From: Deltaproteobacteria bacterium
GTDB taxonomy: Bacteria; Desulfobacterota; Syntrophia; Syntrophales; Smithellaceae
Length of the DNA: 7,306 nucleotides
Reading direction: 5' to 3'
Assembly: GCA_019136325.1 (NCBI GenBank)
Contig: JAGVUJ010000078.1
Span: 1 to 7,306 of the forward strand
Under the pieces are notes generated by a model, which did no database searches, was not told where the DNA came from, and saw only the letters and a list, made by a program, of their open reading frames with translations. The position numbers were made by a program, and so were the translations under genes. Each line of letters starts with the position of its first letter. Positions within the stretch are counted from its first letter, which is position 1. Positions 1-5,131 of the stretch are shown here, piece by piece.

Positions 1-1
1 C

Positions 2-910
2 TTTTTGTATACAACAGGGCGAGTAGCTGCTGATTCATTTTTGGCGACATTTTTGCCGAATGCTGTAAAACCCGAAGACTTGATCACTCGGGTGTCTGAG
101 ATGTTGGGTCTATCCGAATCCAAAACCATCTGTAAAACAAAAGATCTTCTCGAACATCTTCCTCGCGAAAAATGGCTGGACTTCTTCTGCAAGATCACAA
201 TCTTTGATTCTCAGGAACGAATCCAAGACATTCCGACCCTGATTATTAATGAAAGGTTTAGACCGGTTCGTACTCAGTTCCGCGTCTCGGTTTATGAACG
301 TCTCGAAGGCTGGTGGAATAATGCGTGTATCGATCTTCTTACTGGAAAGAGGAATGAGCCCATTCATGGATGGGAAGTTTCAGAAAAGCTCGGTTCTATA
401 GCGGAGCAGTTTAGGGAGGACAGCCTTCCTATTGATTTTGAACATGCCGAACCCGATGAAGGAGTGAATCCTGACTCTGACGAGCGCTACTTCGTAAAGC
501 AACTCAGAGTTATTGGACTGCGCTCGGATCGTATTAGGAGAGCGATTTTGGACTATTATCGAGCCTTTGAGCAGAGGGGTTCGTGGTTGCGAGAAAATGT
601 CACACTCTCTGGTGAATTGGAACTATACGATGATCGTCTCGTAGACGAATGGGCAAGACTTCGGGAAATCATTTTTGAGGAACTAAATGATAGTAGTCCC
701 GAAGAACTGCTTCAGGAGATGGGCAGAAAACTGCTCACCCAGTTATCCACTACCGATAATCCCAACTTGCGCATTCGAACAGGGGTGACTGCTACTTTCG
801 TCACAATGGGCAGTTACCATATGTTGGCAAACAATGAGGCACCCCGCGTTCATTGGCATCCTCGATTCGAGGAAAGGGTTGAGCAGATTCTTTATGGGAG
901 GAAATCATGA
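2..910 (+). CDS. ABC-3C system effector/sensor protein, C-terminal part (partial at left edge)
   Basis: The reading frame is open to the left edge. The first possible start inside the window is a TTG at 5 with no visible ribosome site, so this is almost certainly the C-terminal 300 or so residues of a longer protein. Numbering from that TTG, the fragment has the hallmarks I associate with the ABC-3C C-terminal domain: ERLEGWW (98-104), FVKQL (163-167), an ILDYYRAFEQRGSW stretch (181-194), GSYHMLAN (269-276) and WHPRFEERV (284-292). In these systems the conserved C-terminal domain is preceded by a variable effector domain (nuclease, peptidase or other toxin), thought to be controlled by the partner ATPase. 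Residues 1-95, with LPREKWLDFFCKITIFD at 52-68, may be the end of that region or a linker; I cannot name it. The stop overlaps the next start (ATGA), so the gene is co-translated with the middle component. Confidence 0.75.
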   Translation, partial: FLYTTGRVAADSFLATFLPNAVKPEDLITRVSEMLGLSESKTICKTKDLLEHLPREKWLDFFCKITIFDSQERIQDIPTLIINERFRPVRTQFRVSVYERLEGWWNNACIDLLTGKRNEPIHGWEVSEKLGSIAEQFREDSLPIDFEHAEPDEGVNPDSDERYFVKQLRVIGLRSDRIRRAILDYYRAFEQRGSWLRENVTLSGELELYDDRLVDEWARLREIIFEELNDSSPEELLQEMGRKLLTQLSTTDNPNLRIRTGVTATFVTMGSYHMLANNEAPRVHWHPRFEERVEQILYGRKS

Positions 911-1395
911 AGCCTTGGAACCAACGGCCTCGCGAGATTCGAAATCTATTCAATCCCGCATTCTGTGGGCTTGTTCTAGCTCGTGGCGTGGAAGGTTTCA
1001 GCGAAACGACAAATCAGCCTATGCCATTCTCGTTGACGCTTTTGATCCTTCCCTTGTGTCTCCACAAGCGCACACGAGAGCAAATCAAAGAAGCTTCTCA
1101 ATCCTACTTCACAAAGATTTTGCAGGATCATCCCGAAATCCGGGTTGATTTGGCCCAGCGCACGCGAGGTCTCTTCCCCTATACGATGGAAGCCTTTGCC
1201 TACTTGATGTCCTGTGGAGCTATCGTCGTTGATAAATCTGGCTGCATTGCAATTAGGGATAAAACGGTCCGAAAGTCCATCGCGGGATCACAAGATACCA
1301 AAGACTGTCAGATGGTAGCCCGTTCGTTAGGACGGAAGTTGGCTCTGATCAATGATCGGATCACAATCTATACAATGCTAGGAATTCGACCATGA
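907..1395 (+). CDS. ABC-3C system middle component
   Basis: This is a small 162-aa protein lying between the effector and the ATPase, the position and size expected of the ABC-3C middle component, which is thought to bridge the other two. Recognisable features are NPAFCGLVLARGVEGF at 16-31, a hydrophobic stretch leading to LPLCLHKRTRE at 48-58, RTRGLFPYTMEAFAYL at 85-100 and a C-terminal LGIRP. Membership rests on this pattern plus the context; no catalytic motif is visible, so an adaptor or structural role is inferred. The ATG start is well supported: a GGAGG sits at 897-901 with a 5-base spacer, and the start overlaps the upstream stop by ATGA. The 3' end overlaps the ATPase start in the same way, so the three proteins are probably made in balanced amounts. 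No membrane segment or signal peptide is evident. Confidence 0.75.
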   Translation: MKPWNQRPREIRNLFNPAFCGLVLARGVEGFSETTNQPMPFSLTLLILPLCLHKRTREQIKEASQSYFTKILQDHPEIRVDLAQRTRGLFPYTMEAFAYLMSCGAIVVDKSGCIAIRDKTVRKSIAGSQDTKDCQMVARSLGRKLALINDRITIYTMLGIRP

Positions 1396-3341
1396 ACATC
1401 CGTGAAATTATCCTTTATAGCTATACAGGCGAAATACGTCGCATTTCCTTTAAGGTCAATGGGCTGAATATTGTCACCGGGCGTTCTTCCACCGGAAAAT
1501 CGGCTCTATCGGACATTGTTGAGTATTGTATGGGTCGGAGTACGTTTAACATTCCTGAGGGCCCTATCCGTGACAAAGTTGCTTGGTATGCAGTCATTTA
1601 CCAGTTTCCCGGCGAACAGATCCTGGTCGCAAAGCCAGCCCCGGCGACAAATGCGGCTAGTTGCTCAAGGGCCATGATTAGGAGGGGAGCCACCATAGAG
1701 CCGCCCCCTTTCGACGAACTCCAACAAAACACTGATGATGATACCGTGGTCTCAATGCTTTCGGAACTGCTCGGAATTCCCGCGAATCGGACACAGGTCT
1801 CACAGGGGCATAGTCGGGATTCATACCGGTCCACGATCAAACATACCTACTACTATCTTTTTCAAAAACAGGGACTCATCGCAAACAAAGAACAGTTGTT
1901 TTACCGACAGAATGAGCCGCAAATGCCACAGGCCATCAAGGATACCCTGCCGGTGCTCCTTGGTGTTGTACCGGATGATCGCTTGGAAATCGACTCCAAA
2001 CTACGAGCCGCAAAGCGTGATTTGAAAATTGCGCAGAAGCAACTATCAGAGGCACAACAATTCAGAGAACAGCTTGACGTCCGGGCGCTACGACTATTGT
2101 CTGAGGCTCAACAGGTCGGAATTTTCGCTAGCGGTGCAGCTCTCGAAACAACCAACGAGGCATTGGTAAAACTGTTGGAAATCACCAAGTGGAAACCTTC
2201 TCCGATTCCGGATGAAGACACGCGGCGTATTTCTGCGTTGGAAGACGAGATAGCAGCAATTCGAAAAGAGAGAGCTGCGACAAACGAGACACTGAGTGCA
2301 ACGCGATTGTTTGCCAAGAAGGAAGATGGTTTCACGACAGAGGCGCAGGAGCAAAAAAGTCGTTTGGAATCTATAAATGCTCTGCCTAAGCAACCGGAGT
2401 CAGGAGAATGGCAATGGCCATTTGCTCCGCAAAACATCGATCTTAATACGCCTGTCGCCGTAGCGCTTCTCCGAGAGCTTCAATCGCTGGATCAGGAGCT
2501 GATAGCTGTAGCGGGAGACCGTCCACACCTGGAGGAATTTACACAAAAACTCGAACATCAAACATTAGAACTGAACCGATGCTTGAGAAGCAAGGAGGAG
2601 GCGCTTGCAGCGGCAATTGCAGCGAACGCAGCGATTGCGGAAATGGGCAGTCGAAATGCTGCTGCAGCAAAAACAGTTGGGCGCATAAGTTTTTTTCTTG
2701 AAAACTATCGTCCCGACGATGATATGGTTGCCCTAAAAGCAAGAGTGGATGATTTACAGACGCAGGTAGCACAACTTGAAAAAGATTCCGGTGCAGACGA
2801 TAGCGCAGAACGTCTTGCATCGATTATCAACATCATCTCGAGTCGAATAGGCCACTACGTTAATGAACTTGAGGCCGAGTTCGCAGAATATCCATTTAGA
2901 CTCGATATTGCCAATTTGACGGTTATTGCTGACAGGCCGGAGAGACCGGTCCCTATGAATAAAACAGGAGGTGGTGCTAACCATCTAGCTTACCACTTGG
3001 GCGCGATTCTGGCGCTTCACTATTTCACATCCAGCAACAAAAAGCCGATACCTTCCTTTTTGTTCCTCGACCAACCCACGCAAGTTTACTTTCCTTCAGA
3101 GCAAATCTATAAGGCTGCATCAGGTTCTATTGAAGAAACGGAAAGGGATGCTGACCTTGAAAAGGTTCGAAAGCTCTTTGCTATGCTGTTTCGCTTTGCA
3201 ACTCAGGAAGTCCCTGGTTTCCAGATAATCGTTACTGAACATGCCAATCTGCGTGATCAATGGTTTCAGGATTCTATTGTCGGGGTTCCATGGACCAAAC
3301 CTCCTGCCCTTGTTCCAGATGAATGGAAAGTCCCATCCTAA
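1392..3341 (+). CDS. ABC-3C system ATPase, SMC/Rad50-like (DUF3732 family)
   Basis: The 649-aa protein is a split-head ABC ATPase. Walker A is GRSSTGKS at 30-37, directly after a RecF/Rad50-like N-terminal strand. Heptad-like, Glu/Gln/Arg/Ala-rich segments at about 195-237, 275-304, 359-415 and 445-467 suggest a broken coiled coil. The C-terminal head follows: a signature-like TGGGANHLAYHLGAILAL (525-542), Walker B FLFLDQPTQVYFP (556-568, D560) and a switch histidine in VTEHANL (614-620, H617). The LDQPTQVYFP form is typical of DUF3732 proteins, which supply the ATPase of ABC-3C conflict systems. Gln561 stands where most ABC ATPases have the catalytic Glu. The likely role is a cytoplasmic, nucleic-acid-linked sensor or switch for the effector encoded two genes upstream. 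The start is fixed by AGGAA at 1380-1384 and the ATGA overlap. Length is normal for the family and no frameshift is seen. Confidence 0.85.
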   Translation: MNIREIILYSYTGEIRRISFKVNGLNIVTGRSSTGKSALSDIVEYCMGRSTFNIPEGPIRDKVAWYAVIYQFPGEQILVAKPAPATNAASCSRAMIRRGATIEPPPFDELQQNTDDDTVVSMLSELLGIPANRTQVSQGHSRDSYRSTIKHTYYYLFQKQGLIANKEQLFYRQNEPQMPQAIKDTLPVLLGVVPDDRLEIDSKLRAAKRDLKIAQKQLSEAQQFREQLDVRALRLLSEAQQVGIFASGAALETTNEALVKLLEITKWKPSPIPDEDTRRISALEDEIAAIRKERAATNETLSATRLFAKKEDGFTTEAQEQKSRLESINALPKQPESGEWQWPFAPQNIDLNTPVAVALLRELQSLDQELIAVAGDRPHLEEFTQKLEHQTLELNRCLRSKEEALAAAIAANAAIAEMGSRNAAAAKTVGRISFFLENYRPDDDMVALKARVDDLQTQVAQLEKDSGADDSAERLASIINIISSRIGHYVNELEAEFAEYPFRLDIANLTVIADRPERPVPMNKTGGGANHLAYHLGAILALHYFTSSNKKPIPSFLFLDQPTQVYFPSEQIYKAASGSIEETERDADLEKVRKLFAMLFRFATQEVPGFQIIVTEHANLRDQWFQDSIVGVPWTKPPALVPDEWKVPS

Positions 3342-3361
3342 CTTATACAAGGAGGGCAGGA
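3302..3361 (+). other. GC-rich inverted repeat spanning the end of the ATPase gene
   Basis: TCCTGCCCT (3302-3310) is perfectly complementary to AGGGCAGGA (3353-3361), giving a 9-bp stem that encloses the last ATPase codons and its stop codon. Three more pairs (TGT 3311-3313 with ACA 3347-3349) are possible across a small bulge. The sequence that follows is AT-rich but has no clean U run, and the loop is about 40 bases, so it is a weak terminator candidate. It could instead be a 3'-end stabilising structure between the convergent ATPase and integrase genes, which are only 27 bases apart. Confidence 0.35.
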
Positions 3362-3368
3362 CAAATTA

Positions 3369-4601
3369 TTATTTAGTTATCTTTCTAAAAGGCAATACCT
3401 TTGCGCCCTGCTTTATGTCATCAAGATAATCTGCCCATTTCTGCATCATTTTTCGTCTTTCATTTATGTGTGCGGTTCGGTTATAAGCGCGTCCGTTAGG
3501 ATCTCTGACTGCATGGGCGAGTTGATGTTCAATAAAATCCGGCCTGATCTGCAGTACCTCATCAAGAATTGTTCGTGCCATTGCCCTGAATCCATGACCG
3601 GACATTTCTTCCTTGGGATAACCCATGATTCGCAAAGCCACGAGAATGGCATTTTCACTCATGGGACGTTGAGAAGATCTTTCTGATGGAAACACATATC
3701 GTCCTGTACCGGTTAGTGTATGAAGTTTTCTAAGTATCTCTATTGCTTGTCGTGACAATGGCACAAGATGAGCTTCTTTCATCTTCATTTTACTGGCAGG
3801 AATGTTCCATTCAGCGTTTTCAAAATTAATTTCAGACCACTCAGCATGACGTAATTCACCGGGTCTTACAAACACCAAAGGCGCAAACTTTAATGCGCAT
3901 TGCACAACAAAAGTTCCCTGGTAGCTGTCAATGGCGCGTAACAGTTCCCCAACTCTTTTAGGGTCGGTAATAGCTGCCCTGTGTTTTTCTTTTACTGGTA
4001 TCAACGCACCTTTTAAGTCAGCTGCCGGGTTTCTTTCTGTACGTCCTGTTGCAACTGCATATCTGAATATTTGATCGCACAGATTTCTGATGCGGTGAGC
4101 AAGTTCTAATGCGTCTCTTGATTCCACTCGTCGTAGGACCGCCAACAATTCAGGGGCTTTTATATTTTTGATTGGCCGTAAGCCAATCAAAGGAAAGACA
4201 TTTAATTCCATTCTGCGCATAATTTTATCCGCATATTCTTCCTGCCATTTTGATTTGAATTTTTCCTGCCATTCTCTGGCAATGATCTCGAAGGTCTCCG
4301 TCTCTTCAATTTTTGCTTGTTTTTGAGCTTTACGCACGGCGCCGGGGTCAATGCCATGTGCTATTTGTGATCTTGCTTCATCGCGTCGCTTCCTTGCGTC
4401 AAGAAGGCTTATTTCGGGATAACTACCAAAAGCAAGTTTCTTTTCCTTGCCGTCAAACCTATATTTAAAACGCCATAGCTTTCCACCAGTAGGTGTCACC
4501 ATAAGGAATAAACCGCCACCATCAAATAGTGTGACGGGTTTATCTTTTGATTTTGCTTTTTGAACCTTCATGTCGGACAATGGAATAATTCTCTTTGGCA
4601 T
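3369..4601 (-). CDS. P4-type tyrosine recombinase / integrase (DUF4102 arm-binding domain)
   Basis: This is a complete 410-aa site-specific integrase of the family that inserts islands and satellite phages into tRNA genes. The N-terminal DUF4102 arm-DNA-binding domain covers about residues 1-90 (LFDGGGLFLMVTPTGGKLWRFKYRF, then LAFGSYPEISLLDARKRRDEAR). A helical core-binding domain follows (about 105-200), then the catalytic domain. The catalytic set is present: R246 in VRPGELR, a lysine at 271 or 273 in ASKMKMKEAH, H336 and R339 in HGFR, H363 in LAH, and the nucleophile Y373 in RAYNR. The ATG is preceded by GGAGG (complement of 4608-4612) with a 6-base spacer. The gene reads away from the tRNA-Asn and converges on the ABC-3C operon. 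GGTACC repeats in its upstream region suggest that integrase or an accessory factor binds its own promoter region. It appears intact and so may be functional. Confidence 0.93.
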   Translation of the reverse strand: MPKRIIPLSDMKVQKAKSKDKPVTLFDGGGLFLMVTPTGGKLWRFKYRFDGKEKKLAFGSYPEISLLDARKRRDEARSQIAHGIDPGAVRKAQKQAKIEETETFEIIAREWQEKFKSKWQEEYADKIMRRMELNVFPLIGLRPIKNIKAPELLAVLRRVESRDALELAHRIRNLCDQIFRYAVATGRTERNPAADLKGALIPVKEKHRAAITDPKRVGELLRAIDSYQGTFVVQCALKFAPLVFVRPGELRHAEWSEINFENAEWNIPASKMKMKEAHLVPLSRQAIEILRKLHTLTGTGRYVFPSERSSQRPMSENAILVALRIMGYPKEEMSGHGFRAMARTILDEVLQIRPDFIEHQLAHAVRDPNGRAYNRTAHINERRKMMQKWADYLDDIKQGAKVLPFRKITK

Positions 4602-4612
4602 AAAAGACCTCC

Positions 4613-4670
4613 ATTTTTGGGTACCCGCAATATTTTTGGGTACCTTATGGCTGATAATAGGTACCTAAAA
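4613..4670. repeat. Three GGTACC-centred repeats upstream of the integrase (putative arm-type sites)
   Basis: ATTTTTGGGTACC occurs twice as a perfect 13-base direct repeat (4613-4625 and 4632-4644). A third copy, GGTACCTAAAA (4660-4670), is inverted; its reverse complement TTTTAGGTACC matches the direct copies at 10 of 11 bases. The GGTACC cores start at 4620, 4639 and 4660, so they are 19 and 21 bases apart, close to two helical turns, which would put bound proteins on one face of the DNA. The position between the integrase start and the tRNA attachment region fits binding sites for the integrase N-terminal domain or an excisionase. The repeat pattern is read directly; the binding role is inferred. 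Confidence 0.6.
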
Positions 4671-4719
4671 CAATCTGATTTTGATAAGTCTTATAACACG
4701 TCTTTGGACAAAAAGCAAT

Positions 4720-4749
4720 AAAAAACCCGCTATTTCTAACGGGTTTTTT
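4720..4749 (-). terminator. Bidirectional hairpin terminator downstream of tRNA-Asn
   Basis: AAAAAACCCG (4720-4729) pairs perfectly with CGGGTTTTTT (4740-4749), a 10-bp stem with a 10-base loop. In both directions the stem ends in six T residues, so it can act as a rho-independent terminator either way. It lies 30 bases beyond the tRNA-Asn 3' end and is most simply the tRNA terminator. It would also insulate the integrase promoter region from tRNA transcription. If the crossover is in the tRNA, this terminator belongs to the island side. Confidence 0.75.
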
Positions 4750-4754
4750 GATTT

Positions 4755-4770
4755 CCTAGGATGACCTAGG
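4755..4770. repeat. Paired CCTAGG palindromes near the tRNA 3' end
   Basis: CCTAGG occurs twice (4755-4760 and 4765-4770), separated by ATGA, with a 10-base repeat period; the longer unit CCTAGGA recurs at 4755-4761 and 4765-4771. It sits nine bases from the encoded CCA of the tRNA, between the terminator and the presumed attachment core. One-turn spacing of a palindromic hexamer suggests a protein site, for example an accessory recombination factor, but this is speculative. Confidence 0.35.
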
Positions 4771-4779
4771 ATTGTGTTC

Positions 4780-4806
4780 TGGCTCCCCAGCGCGGACTCG
4801 AACCAC
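4780..4806 (-). other. Predicted attachment site (att) in the 3' part of tRNA-Asn
   Basis: P4-type integrases usually recombine within the 3' half of a tRNA gene, from the T loop to the CCA end, and the island restores that part so the tRNA stays whole. Here the T arm, acceptor 3' strand and CCA lie on the integrase side. The limits given are a guess based on that custom. The matching direct copy that would prove it should be at the far left end of the island, outside the window. Confidence 0.45.
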
Positions 4807-4855
4807 GGACATGCTGGTTAACAGCCAGCCGCTCTACCGACTGAGCTACTGGGGA
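4780..4855 (-). tRNA. tRNA-Asn (anticodon GTT)
   Basis: A full cloverleaf of 76 nt including the encoded CCA is readable on the minus strand. The acceptor stem is TCCCCAG/CTGGGGA with a G discriminator; the D stem is GCTC/GAGC with loop AGTCGGTA; the anticodon stem is GCTGG/CCAGC with loop CTGTTAA (anticodon GTT, complement of 4820-4822); the variable loop is ATGTC; the T stem is CGTGG/CCGCG (one G-T pair) with loop TTCGAGT. The only mismatch type is that wobble pair, so the gene is intact despite its use as an integration target. A consensus-like promoter lies about 80 bases upstream and a hairpin terminator lies 30 bases downstream. The 3' end faces the integrase, the standard arrangement for an island inserted at a tRNA. 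Confidence 0.97.
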
Positions 4856-4934
4856 ACGTGTTTTCAAAGATTCAGGTATTTTTCACCCGAAAATTAACCC
4901 ACGGGGTTCATGGTGGGAAATTTTTTTCTGGCGC

Positions 4935-4963
4935 TTCATAATACAAGAAGAGAAGGATGTCAA
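4935..4963 (-). promoter_or_regulatory. Sigma70-type promoter of tRNA-Asn
   Basis: On the minus strand a perfect -35 TTGACA (complement of 4958-4963) is followed after 17 bases by TATGAA (complement of 4935-4940, 4 of 6 consensus). A GC-rich GCGCC discriminator comes directly after the -10, a feature of growth-rate and stringently controlled stable-RNA promoters. Transcription would begin near 4928, leaving a leader of about 70 bases that must be trimmed. The leader region can form a short hairpin (CCCAC 4898-4902 with GTGGG 4913-4917). Confidence 0.65.
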
Positions 4964-4967
4964 CAGC

Positions 4968-5024
4968 AATTAAATATTTTTTATAAATTGCATCAACAGG
5001 AATGTTTGCGAGGAATATTTAATT
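4968..5024. repeat. AT-only 11-bp inverted repeat between the divergent promoters
   Basis: AATTAAATATT (4968-4978) is the exact reverse complement of AATATTTAATT (5014-5024), with 35 bases between the arms. It lies between the tRNA-Asn -35 element and the promoter of the FrhB-like gene. It might be an operator pair or an UP-element-like AT stretch. In AT-rich intergenic DNA such a match can also arise by chance. No gene is visible in the rest of the 4856-5131 gap, which otherwise holds only the two promoters. Confidence 0.3.
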
Positions 5025-5067
5025 ATTAAAGTGATTTGCATTTCACCATTTTTTTTATATCATTTGC

Positions 5068-5096
5068 TTGCCTCATAAATAACGATAGGATATAAA
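5068..5096 (+). promoter_or_regulatory. Candidate sigma70-type promoter for the FrhB-like gene
   Basis: TTGCCT (5068-5073) and TATAAA (5091-5096) are separated by exactly 17 bases. Transcription would start near 5103, giving a leader of about 29 bases that carries AGGAAA (5120-5125) before the TTG start at 5132. A run of T residues lies just upstream of the -35. The assignment is from consensus match and position only. Confidence 0.5.
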
Positions 5097-5131
5097 AACC
5101 GGACGTTGGAACAAAAGACAGGAAATCGGAT

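Larger units (their letters stand above)
1..4779. mobile_element. Right end of a tRNA-Asn-associated genomic island carrying an ABC-3C conflict cassette
   Basis: The layout is that of an integrative island. An intact tRNA-Asn gene has its 3' end facing left, a P4-type tyrosine integrase lies next to it and is transcribed away from it, repeats typical of integrase binding sites lie between them, and an accessory three-gene cassette follows. The left end, with the second copy of the tRNA 3' sequence, is outside the window, so island length is unknown. The boundary is placed just outside the tRNA CCA by convention; the true crossover is probably inside the 3' part of the tRNA gene. The element type (prophage remnant, ICE, or P4-like satellite) cannot be told, because no phage structural, replication or conjugation genes are visible. 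The island assignment is inferred from the arrangement, which is a well-known one for this integrase family. Confidence 0.75.

Noticed and set aside
110..367. 85-aa minus-strand reading frame within the first gene
   Set aside because: Fully antisense to a conserved coding region, with no ribosome site; a shadow frame.
834..1148. 104-aa + strand reading frame overlapping the effector and middle-component genes
   Set aside because: It lies in another frame over two well-supported coupled genes, has no ribosome site and no family-like motif.
907..3341. Toxin-antitoxin pair or OLD-type (Gabija-like) two-gene defence system
   Set aside because: The ATPase has the DUF3732 LDQPTQVYFP form and no Toprim domain, there is no UvrD-like helicase, and the small gene matches the middle component rather than an antitoxin.
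4602..4720. A definite integrase promoter
   Set aside because: Only weak boxes such as TTGTTT followed by CATAAG at 18 bases are visible on the minus strand, so no promoter is called.
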